This document shows positions 52,298 to 61,999 of a DNA stretch of 64,000 bases, one piece after another. A program made the position numbers and the translations under genes. Under the pieces are notes generated by a model. The model had not been told where the DNA came from. It ran no database searches and saw only the letters and a list, made by a program, of their open reading frames with translations. Each line of letters opens with the position of its first letter. The stretch's first letter is position 1. Source of the stretch: Acidobacteriota bacterium (GTDB taxonomy: Bacteria > Acidobacteriota > Blastocatellia > UBA7656); NCBI GenBank assembly GCA_040754075.1, contig JBFMDH010000026.1:49244-113243 (forward strand). Direction: 5' to 3'.

Positions 52298-53884
52298 ATG
52301 AAAAAATATACCGCGATTACCCTGCTCTGCCTGATTCTCAGCGCCGTTAGCTTTTCTTTAACTAATGCCCAAACCACCGTGCCGCCACCGATTCCGCGCA
52401 ATGCGACGGTTTGCGGAGAAACCATTTTCGGATTGACCACAGACAATAATCTTATTCGTTTTAATAGTGACGTGCCCGGTGCCCTCATCGCCACCACACC
52501 AATCACCGGACTGCTTGCAGGTGAATTTTTATTGGGAATCGATTATCGCCCCGCCCTTAAAGAGATTTACGCTTTAAGCAATCAAAACCGGCTTTACATC
52601 ATTGACTCAACCACAGGTTTTGCGCGATTGACCGGCGTGTTGAACACCGGCATTAACGGCACGACGTTCGGCATTGATTTCAATCCGGTGCCCGATAGAA
52701 TGCGCGTCGTCAGCGATGCCAATCAGAATTTGCGCATCAATGTCGATACCGGAGTCACAATTGTTGATGGCAATCTCGCCTTTGCCGCAACTGACCGCGA
52801 CGCCGGCGCTGACCCCAATGTGGTTGCCGTTGCCTACAGCAATAATTTTGCCGGAGCGACCACGACAACACTATATGCCATTGATTCGACTTTGGATGTG
52901 CTGGCGATTCAAAACCCACCGAATAACGGCACCTTGGTGACCGTTGGCAATCTCGGCGTGGATACCGGTGATGCCGTCGGTTTTGACATTGCCGCCGGCA
53001 GCACCAGAGCCTTTGCATCTTTAACGCCTGCCGGAACGACCGCCTCAAACCTTTACACGATTGATTTGACATCGGGCGCGGCAACGCTGGTTGGCGGCAT
53101 CGGCAATGGCGTTACGATACGCGATATAACCGTTGCGCCGCGCGCCGCTTTAACCGTTTTTGCGGTTACGGTGAATAACAATTTGTTGACCTTTGATTCC
53201 GATGACCCGACGACGATAACCGGTTTCAGACGCATCAGGGGACTGAAAAGCGGCGAAACGATTCTGGGCATAGATTTTCGCCCGGCAAATGGCAAACTCT
53301 ATGCGCTCGGCAGCACCGGAACCGTTTACATCATCAACCTCAAAAATACGAAAGTTACCCCGAGACCGATAGCGCCTTTCAGTACAGCGTTGACCGGGAC
53401 GGAATTCGGTTTTGATTTCAATCCGGTGCCCGACCGTATTCGTGTGACCAGTGACGCTGACCAGAACCTCAGATTGCAACCCGACACCGGCGATGTGGCA
53501 GCCGTTGATGGCACGCTCGCCTTTGCCAGTACGGATGTGAATGCGGCGAGAAACCCCAACATTGTCGCTTCAGCTTATGCTAACAATTTTGCCGGGACGA
53601 CGACGACAACGCTTTATAACATCGATTCGGAATTGGATGCGCTGTTGATTCAAAACCCGCCCAACAATGGAACGCTGAATACCGTAGGCAGTTTGGGTTT
53701 GGATACAACGAACCTCGCGGGCTTTGACATTTTCGGTTGTGACAACGCGGGCTTTGCGGCACTCACCCTACAGGGTGAAGCGGTTTCCAAATTTTATCGC
53801 ATCAACCTGGTCAATGGTTCGGCAATGTTGATTGGCACCCTAGGCGTAAATGAATTGATTCGCGCCATCGCCGTCAATCAATGA
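52298..53884 (+). CDS. Secreted DUF4394 tandem-repeat protein
   Basis: A 528-residue protein with an AGGAG site and a signal peptide (cleavage near TNAQTT). Two DUF4394 units of about 240 residues follow each other. Each has a FGLTTDNNLIRFNSD-type start, LLGIDYRPA, FGIDFNPVPDRMRVVSD and DSTLDVLAIQNPPNNGTL. The repeats are clearly duplicates of one another. The fold is probably a propeller. Secreted and calcium-free by eye; function unknown. Confidence 0.85.
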   Translation: MKKYTAITLLCLILSAVSFSLTNAQTTVPPPIPRNATVCGETIFGLTTDNNLIRFNSDVPGALIATTPITGLLAGEFLLGIDYRPALKEIYALSNQNRLYIIDSTTGFARLTGVLNTGINGTTFGIDFNPVPDRMRVVSDANQNLRINVDTGVTIVDGNLAFAATDRDAGADPNVVAVAYSNNFAGATTTTLYAIDSTLDVLAIQNPPNNGTLVTVGNLGVDTGDAVGFDIAAGSTRAFASLTPAGTTASNLYTIDLTSGAATLVGGIGNGVTIRDITVAPRAALTVFAVTVNNNLLTFDSDDPTTITGFRRIRGLKSGETILGIDFRPANGKLYALGSTGTVYIINLKNTKVTPRPIAPFSTALTGTEFGFDFNPVPDRIRVTSDADQNLRLQPDTGDVAAVDGTLAFASTDVNAARNPNIVASAYANNFAGTTTTTLYNIDSELDALLIQNPPNNGTLNTVGSLGLDTTNLAGFDIFGCDNAGFAALTLQGEAVSKFYRINLVNGSAMLIGTLGVNELIRAIAVNQ

Positions 53885-53898
53885 AAATTCAAATAAAT

Positions 53899-53932
53899 AA
53901 GGTCGGAGAGAAATCTCATCCGACCTTTTTTC
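53899..53932 (+). terminator. Rho-independent terminator
   Basis: GGTCGGA (53901-53907) pairs with TCCGACC (53919-53925), followed by TTTTTT. It lies 15 bases after the DUF4394 gene. Confidence 0.92.
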
Positions 53933-53987
53933 CGTAAATCAGAAGAATCATTGATTGAAATTCAGATTTCGGAGGAGCTAAACCAGA

Positions 53988-54335
53988 ATGAAAAAGTTTT
54001 TAATTGCCGCTTTATTCGTTTGTGCAGTTTCGTGGATTGCCGTTGAGGCGAAAACCAAGCCCGCAGGCGCGGGAAAAAAAGTCACCATCACGATTACCAA
54101 TTTTAATTTCACTCCGAAGACTCTGACCGTAGCCCGAGGCACAACCGTCGTCTTCTATAACAAAGAGGGACGCCATACCGTCGAATCCGATAGCGGCGCG
54201 TTCAAATCGGATGTGCTCACAGCGGATAAGAGTTTTGAATTCACTTTCACAAAAGCCGGAAAATACGCCTATCACTGCGGTTTTCACGGCGACACCGGCG
54301 GCAAGGATATGGCGGGCACGATTATTGTGAAGTGA
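53988..54335 (+). CDS. Plastocyanin/azurin-like cupredoxin
   Basis: A 115-residue exported blue-copper protein with a GGAGGAG site and a signal peptide. The type-1 copper ligands are readable: His in GRHTVES, then Cys, His and Met in YHCGFHGDTGGKDMAG. The length is typical for a small plastocyanin domain. It may carry electrons in the periplasm, for example to a peroxidase such as that encoded at 55914-57356. Confidence 0.93.
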   Translation: MKKFLIAALFVCAVSWIAVEAKTKPAGAGKKVTITITNFNFTPKTLTVARGTTVVFYNKEGRHTVESDSGAFKSDVLTADKSFEFTFTKAGKYAYHCGFHGDTGGKDMAGTIIVK

Positions 54336-54378
54336 CGAGTGGTGAACCAGAATGTGAAAGGCGCGACGCCTTTTGCAG

Positions 54379-54517
54379 AAAAGCCTTCAAACCATCAGGC
54401 GATTGCGGCTAAAAAAGCTGCATGACGGCGCTTACTTCAAGCCTCAAGTTTGTTTGATTAACACAGGCTTCGACGGGCTTGGGGCGAAGAGTAAACACCC
54501 TAGGTTTGAAGGCTTTT
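54379..54517. repeat. 15-bp inverted repeat flanking ~110 bases
   Basis: AAAAGCCTTCAAACC (54379-54393) is the exact complement of GGTTTGAAGGCTTTT (54503-54517). The right copy overlaps the last codons of the YdcF-like gene (stop at 54500-54502). It could be a large terminator-like stem-loop between convergent genes, or the ends of a small miniature element. Confidence 0.6.
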
Positions 54518-55261
54518 TTGCGCCGACCAGGGCAACTCGCCCGCATACAAACCGGTTTTGCGATGGGTTAAAAGTCCTGCCAGTTCAGGGCAGGTCTCAG
54601 CGTAAGGGTGCGCGCGATTGAACGGATTGCGGGCGCGTCGTTTATCGCCAAGCAGATTATTTTCTTTTGATTCGCCGTAGCCATAAGGGTCGGTCGAAAA
54701 AGCCGCAGTAACCGATTGTTCATTCTGTTCGGCGCTTGCTAAATCAACCGGATTGTTTGCCCCGATGAAGGTGAATTGCGATAGTGGAAAACCGATAGCC
54801 TCGCGATGCAACTCAAACCGTCGAGCTTTAAATGCCCAACTGATGATGGTGATGTGTTGCGGGTATTTGCCCACGCACTGGCGGAAACGGCAAATTGAAA
54901 AGAGCAGATTTTCAAACGAATCACGGGCATACTCTTCGGTGGTCGCGCGCCCTTTTAAATCAACTTTTTCCCACCAGTTGAAATGTTCGGCTAAACGTAA
55001 ATAACTTTCGGCTTCGCTTTTTGTGTGGGCTTCATGGCGCGTCTGCCCGCCGGAAAAAACCAGCAAGGCTTGCGCGTCGCGGCTTGCGAGTTCAACGCCG
55101 CATTGAATATGTTCAATATAAAATGGCGGCTCGCCGGTTTGAAAGGGTTGTAAAATCCAGTTGCTGTCAGCTTGCGGATTGTCGGAATTTTCCGAAATGT
55201 AAATCGCATGACCTGCGACCAGAATTAAATTTTCCAAATTGCGCCAAATCTGCACACTCAT
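54500..55261 (-). CDS. YdcF/DUF218-like protein
   Basis: The start is ATG 55261 (MSVQIWRNLENLILVAGHAIY); 253 residues. It shows LVAGHAIYI at the start, then LLVFSGGQTR, SEAESYLRL, ARDSFENLLFSI and ITIISWAFKARRF. This is the DUF218 (ElyC/SanA/YdcF) Rossmann-like fold, in a branch that resembles fungal and other eukaryotic proteins. No membrane anchor. The C-terminal ~40 residues overlap an inverted repeat and may be variable. Confidence 0.8.
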   Translation of the reverse strand: MSVQIWRNLENLILVAGHAIYISENSDNPQADSNWILQPFQTGEPPFYIEHIQCGVELASRDAQALLVFSGGQTRHEAHTKSEAESYLRLAEHFNWWEKVDLKGRATTEEYARDSFENLLFSICRFRQCVGKYPQHITIISWAFKARRFELHREAIGFPLSQFTFIGANNPVDLASAEQNEQSVTAAFSTDPYGYGESKENNLLGDKRRARNPFNRAHPYAETCPELAGLLTHRKTGLYAGELPWSAQKSLQT

Positions 55262-55335
55262 CACCAAACCCCGTTGACAGAATGTTACCTGCACATATTG
55301 AATTAATCACCCCAATTTTTTCGGAGAATTAAAAA

Positions 55336-55695
55336 ATGTCTGCTGATGATTCACTGGAAGCCAGCGAAAATCGCCGCCGCCAACTCTACATCGATGACGA
55401 AGATGTCACCGTGCGCGTGTTGAACATTGCTGAAGGCGATTATGAATGCGTAGAGGTCAACACCGCCTGGTATGAGCGTAGTTTGCTTGAAGGCGATATT
55501 ATTTTGATTGCGCTTGGCGAAGAACCCGAAGCCGAAGACATCGTGTTAATCGAAGAAGACGGTCAGACGCGGCTCGGCATCGCTTCTGCGCCCGATTATC
55601 TTTTAACGCAGTATGGGCCGCGTATGCTTGAACCCAATGAACGCATCATCGGCGTTGGGCGCGCGTTGATTCGCCGCTTGCGAAGACCGCAATAA
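55336..55695 (+). CDS. Small protein of unknown function
   Basis: A 119-residue acidic protein in which the pattern LLEGDIILIALGEEPEAEDIVLIEEDGQTRLGI resembles the beta-core of LexA/S24-type peptidase domains. I see no conserved Ser-Lys pair, so an active protease is unlikely. It has a GGAGAA ribosome site and is divergent from the YdcF-like gene. Function unknown. Confidence 0.65.
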   Translation: MSADDSLEASENRRRQLYIDDEDVTVRVLNIAEGDYECVEVNTAWYERSLLEGDIILIALGEEPEAEDIVLIEEDGQTRLGIASAPDYLLTQYGPRMLEPNERIIGVGRALIRRLRRPQ

Positions 55696-55760
55696 AAACG
55701 GGCATTTTTAACACCTGGCATTTATCTAACTGCTCTGCAAATCGGGCGACCCACTTCTTT

Positions 55761-55826
55761 GCCGCCAAGTCACCAGGCAACATAAAGACCTTTCGTGAAC
55801 TCTGGTGTCATTGGTGACTTGGTGGC
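55761..55826. repeat. Palindromic repeat between convergent genes
   Basis: GCCGCCAAGTCACCA (55761-55775) pairs, with one mismatch, with TGGTGACTTGGTGGC (55812-55826). It lies between the convergent small-protein gene and the cytochrome peroxidase gene. Confidence 0.78.
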
Positions 55827-55913
55827 AGTTACCCGCCGAACGAATAGAAGTCGCAAGCGATAAACCAAACCGTTACTCGGCTATTTTCAAATACGCTTCA
55901 ACGCCACAAAGTC

Positions 55914-57356
55914 TCACGGATACTCATAGAAAAAAGGTTTGAGTCCGCTGGGCACCGCGTCGGGTTTCGATTTGATGAGATTGGCGAATTTGGCGCGCTC
56001 ATCCATCAAACTGTCGCGCACGAAGGCAAGCAATTGGCGAAACTCTTCATCGGTGAGTTCAATCGGCGTAACCAGTACCGGGTCAACCTGTGTGAGCACC
56101 GGTTCGATGGGACCAAGGTAGCGCAAATCTTTGGGCAGACCTTCGGCGGCGGGGTCGTAGTTGCGTGCCGATGCGAATACATTCAAATGGTGAAGAATCG
56201 CCCCTTTGATGCTGGTGAATGCGCCGTTGTGAAAGAAGGTCGGTTGCGCGGCAATGTTGCGCAAAGGCGAGGTGCGGAATTTATAACGGTCAGCGATATT
56301 GCCGGTCACCTGTTCGTAGCCATAATCTTCGTTGGCTGCCGCGCCATCGAAAGTGGCGTTGGTGATTTCAGGGACAAGTTGCGGAATGCCGATGGCGTGT
56401 GGCTCGAAATCGCTGAACATCTCGTTTGTCGCGCCCGAAACCGCGTGACATTCGACGCATTTGGCTTTGCCGAAAAACAGCAACGCGCCGCGTTTTTCAT
56501 CCTCGCTCATTGCCGCCACCTCGCCGCGCGCAAAACGGTCAATCGGCGCATTGGCATAGGTCAGCGTCAGTTCAAATTCGGCAATCGCGTTGGCAATCAT
56601 ATCGAAGGTGATAGGCGCGCCGTCGCGCACTTCGGGCAGCGCTTTGCCGAATAATTTCCGGTAGCGTTTGATTGCGTTGACGCGGCTGGCGAGTTCTTCG
56701 CGAATGGCAAAATTATCGCCGGCGAATTTGAAGCCGACCATTTCGGCGCGGTCGGTCACCGGCATACAGGCTTGGGCTGCGAGCAGGTGCGAAAAATAAG
56801 ACAAATTCATGCCTTCGGGCGCAGGCATTTTAAAACCTGCGCGGTTATCGAAGGGATCGCCCGATAGCGATTCAAAACGCCCGTTCCACATGGCTTTCGG
56901 ATAAAAAGCGGCGTTTAAGGTCGAAGGCGAACGCCGACGATTGCGCGGACCCGAACGGCGTTGACTGACCCAGCCGTTGCTGTCTATGCCGACGGCGATG
57001 GATTGGGTATCGGCGTAGCCGGTGGTCGGCGAATGGCAAGCGGCGCAGGCGTTATCTTTTTTGATGCCGAGAATGGCGTCGTAATAAAGCAGGTTGCCGA
57101 CGTTGGCGAGTTTGCGATTGATTGGACGACCGAGCCGCGCTTCAAGCGTCGATTCAATGCGCCCGGTAAAATTGTGATTGGCAAGCACGGTGCGCAGTTG
57201 TTGGTCTAAGCCGTCATCGCCGGATACGCGCCGATTGGAAAATAACAAACAAAAACCGGCGACGATGAATAAACCTAAAATCAATTTTTGCCCGTAACGA
57301 TTAAACCGCTGTTGAGGAGGCGCGGATAAAATAGCCTTTGCGGGTAAACGTTTCAT
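55914..57356 (-). CDS. Dihaem cytochrome c peroxidase (MauG/CcpA type)
   Basis: The start is ATG 57356 (MKRLPAKAIL) with GGGAGAA before it; 480 residues. A signal or anchor (ILGLFIVAGFCLLFS) precedes two c-type haem sites, CAACH in the N-half and CVECH in the C-half. A conserved FRTSPLRNIAAQPTFFHNGAF block follows. The family reduces hydrogen peroxide in the periplasm or, as MauG, oxidises protein side chains. Length exceeds classic CcpA, mostly by an N-terminal addition. Confidence 0.92.
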   Translation of the reverse strand: MKRLPAKAILSAPPQQRFNRYGQKLILGLFIVAGFCLLFSNRRVSGDDGLDQQLRTVLANHNFTGRIESTLEARLGRPINRKLANVGNLLYYDAILGIKKDNACAACHSPTTGYADTQSIAVGIDSNGWVSQRRSGPRNRRRSPSTLNAAFYPKAMWNGRFESLSGDPFDNRAGFKMPAPEGMNLSYFSHLLAAQACMPVTDRAEMVGFKFAGDNFAIREELASRVNAIKRYRKLFGKALPEVRDGAPITFDMIANAIAEFELTLTYANAPIDRFARGEVAAMSEDEKRGALLFFGKAKCVECHAVSGATNEMFSDFEPHAIGIPQLVPEITNATFDGAAANEDYGYEQVTGNIADRYKFRTSPLRNIAAQPTFFHNGAFTSIKGAILHHLNVFASARNYDPAAEGLPKDLRYLGPIEPVLTQVDPVLVTPIELTDEEFRQLLAFVRDSLMDERAKFANLIKSKPDAVPSGLKPFFYEYP

Positions 57357-57738
57357 TGAATTCTCCCGATGATGGTTTATGAAATGAAATGACCCGCGAT
57401 GAAAAGCCGGAGTGTATGCGCGAGCAGTGTAAAACAGAGTTGGGGTTGAAGGCAATATTGGTGTCGGTAGCTTGACCCTGAGCGAGGGTACGAAATCTCG
57501 ATGCTCTCGTTCCCGGTCAGGCTGGTGATTAAAAACAATCGTCAAAACAGCGGTTGATTAAGAAATCCGATGCAAAAGATTAGCGGTTTGAATTTTACAT
57601 CTGGCGGATTTATTGCTAACCTTTCACTCCATTTTTTCAACCGGGCACACGACTTGAGCAAATCTGCCGTCTCGTTACACTCTGAAGTCGGAAGCAAAGT
57701 TGATTTGCCCGAATAAAATCTTCTGACGGATTTCGCAA
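57357..57738. other. Divergent promoter region for peroxidase and sdh operon
   Basis: About 380 bases without a credible gene. An ATG-less minus frame over 57542-57772 overlaps the sdhC start and is dismissed. I see nothing else in it. Confidence 0.5.
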
Positions 57739-58416
57739 ATGAAAGCTCTAAAACGCATCTTTCAATCTTCACTTGGCAAAAAATACATTATGGCAATCAC
57801 CGGAATGTTGCTCTTTCTTTTCGTGATTGGTCATATGCTGGGCAACCTGCAAATTTACCTGGGCAAGGAACCGCTTAACGCTTACGGTCATTTTCTACAA
57901 TCGAATGTCGAAATCCTGTGGCCCGCGCGCATCGGCTTATTGGTTCTTGCCCTGTTGCACATCATTACGGTTGTGCAACTGGTAAGAGAAAATCGGCGAG
58001 CGCGCCCCGTAGGTTATGATTCGACGAAACTCTACGGCGCGAGTTTCGCTTCGCAAGCCATGACCTTCAGCGGCTTGATTGTTCTGGCATTCATCGTCTT
58101 TCACCTGCTGCATTTCACGGTTGGCGTGGTTCAACCCGAAGGCATGGGATTCACCGACCTTGAAGGCCGCCACGATGTTTACCGCATGATGGTCAACGGT
58201 TTTTCCAATCCCGGCATTGCCATGATTTATCTGATATGCATGGGATTACTGGCATTGCACCTCAGCCACGGTGTCAGCGCCATGTTTCAATCGCTCGGTT
58301 GGAAAAAGCGCGCCTTCGCCAACGCCATTGATCGGTTTGCGAAAATTTCGGCGCTGGTTATTTTTCTTGGCAATTGTTCAATACCCATTGCAATTTTACT
58401 GGGGCTTGTAAAATAA
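57739..58416 (+). CDS. sdhC: Succinate dehydrogenase cytochrome b subunit
   Basis: A 225-residue membrane protein of the b558 type with five helices. Haem-ligand histidines are visible in [34 protein letters not shown] and [14 protein letters not shown]. It anchors the dehydrogenase and passes electrons to quinone. It is the first gene of the sdhCAB operon, 10 bases before sdhA. No separate sdhD is present, as expected for this single-subunit dihaem class. Confidence 0.95.
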   Translation: MKALKRIFQSSLGKKYIMAITGMLLFLFVIGHMLGNLQIYLGKEPLNAYGHFLQSNVEILWPARIGLLVLALLHIITVVQLVRENRRARPVGYDSTKLYGASFASQAMTFSGLIVLAFIVFHLLHFTVGVVQPEGMGFTDLEGRHDVYRMMVNGFSNPGIAMIYLICMGLLALHLSHGVSAMFQSLGWKKRAFANAIDRFAKISALVIFLGNCSIPIAILLGLVK

Positions 58417-58426
58417 GGTTAAAACT

Positions 58427-60343
58427 ATGAGTCTGGATGCAAAAGTTCCATCAGGACCGCTTCCCGAAAAGTGGTCGAATTATAAGAAAGAGCAAAAGCT
58501 CGTCAATCCTGCGAATAAACGCAAATTCGATGTTATCGTAGTCGGCACGGGACTCGCCGGTGCCTCGGCTGCGGCGTCGCTTGCTGAACTGGGCTACAAC
58601 GTCAAAGCCTTCTGTTTTCAAGACAGCCCGCGTCGCGCCCATTCCATCGCCGCGCAGGGCGGCATCAACGCCGCGAAAAATTATCGCAATGATGGCGACA
58701 GTGTTTATCGTTTGTTCTATGACACCATCAAAGGCGGCGATTTTCGCGCCCGTGAATCGAACGTCCATCGCTTAGCCGAAGTCAGCGTCAACATCATCGA
58801 CCAATGCGTCGCCCAAGGTGTGCCGTTTGCCCGCGAGTACGGCGGCTTGCTCGATAATCGCAGTTTCGGCGGCGCGCAGGTCTCGCGCACCTTTTATGCG
58901 CGTGGACAAACGGGGCAACAATTATTGCTTGGCGCATATCAGGCGTTAGCCCGACAAATTGGACTTGGCACCGTGAAGATGTACCCGCGCACCGAGATGC
59001 TGGATTTGGTTTTAGTCGATGGTTGGGCAAAAGGCATCGTGGCTCGCGATTTAATCACTGGCGCGATTTCATTACACGCAGGTGATGCCGTAGTGCTGGC
59101 GACAGGCGGTTATGGCAACGTCTTTTTCCTTTCGACCAACGCGCAAGGTTGCAACGTGACGGCGACCTATCGCGCTTATAAAAAAGGCGCGTATTTTGCG
59201 AACCCTTGCTACACACAGATTCACCCGACCTGCATTCCTGTAAGCGGCGACCACCAATCGAAACTCACTCTGATGTCGGAATCGTTGCGCAATGACGGGC
59301 GCGTCTGGGTTCCCAAACGCCAGGAAGATTGCGCCAAAGACCCGAATACGATTCCCGAAGAAGACCGCGATTATTATTTAGAGAGAAAATATCCAAGCTA
59401 CGGCAACCTTGCGCCGCGCGATATTTCTTCGCGCGCTGCCAAAGAAGCCTGTGATGACGGGCGCGGCGTCGGTCCCGGCGGACGCGGCGTGTATCTCGAT
59501 TTTGCCGCGTCAATCAAACGACTCGGCAAAGATAAAATCGAAGAGCGATACGGCAATTTATTCGAGATGTATGAACGCATCACCGGTGAAAATGCTTACC
59601 AACGTCCGATGCGCATTTACCCGGCGGTGCATTACACGATGGGCGGCTTGTGGGTCGATTACAATTTAATGAGCAACATTCCGGGTTTGTTTGTTGCCGG
59701 TGAAGCGAATTTCTCAGACCACGGCGCGAACCGGCTTGGCGCATCGGCTTTGATGCAGGGCTTGGCTGACGGCTATTTCGTTTTGCCTTATACGCTCACC
59801 AATCATTTTGCATCGGTCAAACAGAACAAAGTTTCGACCGACCACGAAGAGTTCAAAAAAGCCGAACAGGAGGTCAACGACCGCATTAAAAAATTCCTCT
59901 CTATCAAAGGCAAACGCACGGTCAATGATTTCCATCGCGAACTCGGCAAGATGCTGTGGGAAAAATGCGGCATGGCGCGCAACGAAGCGGGACTCAAAGA
60001 ATTGTTGCAACGCATACCGGAACTCAGAGAAGAGTTCTGGACAAACCTCAACGTGCTCGGCGATGCCGATGAACTCAATCCCGCATTGGAACGCGCCGGC
60101 CGGGTCGCCGATTTTATGGAATTCGCCGAACTGTTGGTCACCGATGCCTTGCATCGCAATGAATCGTGCGGCGGACATTTCCGCGAAGAGCATCAAACCG
60201 AAGACGGCGAAGCGAAACGCGATGATGAAAATTATTCTTATGTTGCCGCCTGGCAGTACAAAGGTGTAGGCAGTGCGCCTGAACTTCACAAAGAGTCGTT
60301 GGTTTACGAAGAAGTTCACATGACGCAGAGGAGTTATAAGTAA
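58427..60343 (+). CDS. sdhA: Succinate dehydrogenase flavoprotein subunit
   Basis: A 638-residue flavoprotein that oxidises succinate to fumarate. The FAD fold is [21 protein letters not shown]. The FAD-linking His is in [14 protein letters not shown]. The active-site region reads [11 protein letters not shown] and the sugar-facing [21 protein letters not shown]. Length and type fit the menaquinone-linked B-type SdhA. It is co-transcribed with sdhC and sdhB. Confidence 0.98.
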   Translation: MSLDAKVPSGPLPEKWSNYKKEQKLVNPANKRKFDVIVVGTGLAGASAAASLAELGYNVKAFCFQDSPRRAHSIAAQGGINAAKNYRNDGDSVYRLFYDTIKGGDFRARESNVHRLAEVSVNIIDQCVAQGVPFAREYGGLLDNRSFGGAQVSRTFYARGQTGQQLLLGAYQALARQIGLGTVKMYPRTEMLDLVLVDGWAKGIVARDLITGAISLHAGDAVVLATGGYGNVFFLSTNAQGCNVTATYRAYKKGAYFANPCYTQIHPTCIPVSGDHQSKLTLMSESLRNDGRVWVPKRQEDCAKDPNTIPEEDRDYYLERKYPSYGNLAPRDISSRAAKEACDDGRGVGPGGRGVYLDFAASIKRLGKDKIEERYGNLFEMYERITGENAYQRPMRIYPAVHYTMGGLWVDYNLMSNIPGLFVAGEANFSDHGANRLGASALMQGLADGYFVLPYTLTNHFASVKQNKVSTDHEEFKKAEQEVNDRIKKFLSIKGKRTVNDFHRELGKMLWEKCGMARNEAGLKELLQRIPELREEFWTNLNVLGDADELNPALERAGRVADFMEFAELLVTDALHRNESCGGHFREEHQTEDGEAKRDDENYSYVAAWQYKGVGSAPELHKESLVYEEVHMTQRSYK

Positions 60344-60431
60344 ATCAACGTGATAAATAGAAACCATCGCAAAAATAGTTAGCCGGTGGTTGAAAGAGCG
60401 GTCTTTGACCGCGACTCTCTGAGGAATAGCG

Positions 60432-61193
60432 ATGAGCGAAAAAACTATGAATTTGAAATTGCGTGTTTGGAGACAAAAAGACTCAAAAAGCGAAGGCAAA
60501 TTCGTCGATTACGATGCGAAAAATGTTTCGCCGGACATGTCATTTTTGGAATTGCTCGACATTATCAATGAAGAACTGACGGTCAAAGGCGAAGACCCGA
60601 TTGCTTTTGACCATGATTGCCGTGAAGGGATTTGCGGAATGTGTTCATTGGTGATTAACGGTAAAGCCCACGGACCGCTCGGCGCAACCACAACCTGTCA
60701 GTTGCACATGCGATTTTTCAGCGACGGCGACACGATTACTATTGAACCCTGGCGCGCGACGCCGTTTCCGGTGGTTAAAGATTTGGTCACTGATCGTTCA
60801 GCGTTTGACCGCATCATTCAAGTCGGCGGATTCGTTTCGGTTTCAACCGGCGGCACCCCCGATGGCAATGCGATTCCGGTTGCCAAAGAAAATGCCGATT
60901 TGGCAATGGATGCGGCACAGTGCATCGGTTGCGGCGCGTGTGTCGCGGCTTGCAAAAACGCTTCGGCGATGTTGTTTGTGTCGGCAAAGGTTTCGCATTT
61001 GGGATTGTTGCCGCAAGGTCAGGCTGAACGTGACCGCCGCGTGCTCAATATGGTCGAGCAGATGGATAAAGAAGGTTTCGGCAATTGCACGGTTACGGGT
61101 TCATGCGAAGCCGTATGCCCGAAAGAAATCAGTCTCGATTTCATTGCGCGAATGAACCGCGATTACGCCAAAGCAGTATTTCGCGCCAAGTAG
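60432..61193 (+). CDS. sdhB: Succinate dehydrogenase iron-sulfur subunit
   Basis: A 253-residue protein with a GAGGAA site before the ATG. The [2Fe-2S] cluster is formed by [16 protein letters not shown] and the later ATTTC. The [4Fe-4S] and [3Fe-4S] clusters use [13 protein letters not shown] and [14 protein letters not shown]. It passes electrons from SdhA to SdhC. A strong hairpin terminator follows. Confidence 0.97.
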   Translation: MSEKTMNLKLRVWRQKDSKSEGKFVDYDAKNVSPDMSFLELLDIINEELTVKGEDPIAFDHDCREGICGMCSLVINGKAHGPLGATTTCQLHMRFFSDGDTITIEPWRATPFPVVKDLVTDRSAFDRIIQVGGFVSVSTGGTPDGNAIPVAKENADLAMDAAQCIGCGACVAACKNASAMLFVSAKVSHLGLLPQGQAERDRRVLNMVEQMDKEGFGNCTVTGSCEAVCPKEISLDFIARMNRDYAKAVFRAK

Positions 61194-61231
61194 TTTTGTT
61201 GAAACAGAGCAAGCCTCTCTTGCTTGAATTT

Positions 61232-61270
61232 AAGAGTCGAAGGATTTGCAAAAATCTTTCGGCTCTTTTG
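61232..61270 (+). terminator. Terminator of the sdh operon
   Basis: AAGAGTCGAAGGATTT (61232-61247) pairs with AAATCTTTCGGCTCTT (61252-61267) using two G-U pairs, followed by TTTTG. It lies 38 bases after sdhB. Confidence 0.88.
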
Positions 61271-61290
61271 TTTGGGCTGAAAGAAAATTC

Positions 61291-61402
61291 ACCACCGAGG
61301 CTCAGAGAGAAAAAAGAAAGCCAAGAAAAACCGAGATTGACGGCATCACCTCTTCACCTTTTCACCTCCACACCTCTTCATTTCTCGCAGTGTCTCGGTG
61401 GT
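61291..61402. repeat. Palindromic repeat with CACCTCTT-type units
   Basis: ACCACCGAG (61291-61299) is complementary to CTCGGTGGT (61394-61402). Between them lie several CACCTCTTCA/CACCTTTTCA units of about 8-10 bases. It follows the sdh terminator. Confidence 0.65.
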
Positions 61403-61537
61403 TCGTTCTTCTTAAAAAACCTTTCAAAAAAATGATGGCAACGTCGCGAGTTTGAAAAACATCCAGAATTCGGGAATCAGTGTCGAGCAATCCCGGCTCG
61501 ACCTTATGAACCAAACACCATCCTTCGGAGGACAGTA

Positions 61538-61900
61538 ATGAGAAACAAACTCATGAGTCTCACTCTGGTCATTGCTCTGTTTTGTCTGGCGGTGCCAGCG
61601 CTGGCGCAAAACGGAGAAGGGCGTTGGGTACGACGCGACAAAAATGGCATCAGGGTTGGCGATGGCAGAATCAACATCCTTGATGGACCGGGAATCATCA
61701 ATTATGAAAAGAAGAACCGCTGGATGCCGGGCGCGGGTGGCGCAGCAACAGTGATCGGCATTGGTGCCGGCGCTGGGGCTGCGACTGGCGCAGTCGTGAA
61801 CGGTAAAAAGGGTGCAGTCCTGGGCGCAGTCATTGGCGCAGGCGCTGCAACCGGAGTCTGGCTGTACAAGAATCGCACTGAACGCAAGAAAATTTTCTAA
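61538..61900 (+). CDS. Small exported glycine-zipper protein
   Basis: A 120-residue protein with a GGAGG site and a signal peptide (IALFCLAVPALAQ). After a short charged middle, a glycine zipper spans most of the C-half (GAGGAATVIGIGAGAGAATG, NGKKGAVLGAVIGAGAATG), ending KNRTERKKIF. It is related in design to the larger protein at 33701-34318, which also ends with a zipper and basic tail. Envelope role likely, details unknown. Confidence 0.78.
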   Translation: MRNKLMSLTLVIALFCLAVPALAQNGEGRWVRRDKNGIRVGDGRINILDGPGIINYEKKNRWMPGAGGAATVIGIGAGAGAATGAVVNGKKGAVLGAVIGAGAATGVWLYKNRTERKKIF

Positions 61901-61925
61901 AAGAATTTTTCTCAACGTTTTCATA

Positions 61926-61999
61926 ACACAGAGGTGTTAAAGCAAGCGGGAAATTAGGCAGTTTATAACTCCCGCTTCTTTGATGCCTCTGTGATTTTT
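61926..61999. terminator. Bidirectional hairpin terminator
   Basis: CACAGAGG (61927-61934) pairs with CCTCTGTG (61986-61993), and inside AAGCGGGA pairs with TCCCGCTT (61944-61951 with 61970-61977). It is followed by ATTTTTT on the plus strand. It separates the converging glycine-zipper and dehydratase genes. Confidence 0.85.

Noticed and set aside
57542..57772. 76-codon minus frame in the sdh promoter region
   Set aside because: It covers the sdhC start and shows no family resemblance.
59714..60499. 261-codon open frame antisense to sdhA
   Set aside because: A shadow of a strongly conserved gene; the hydrophobic translation has no family features.
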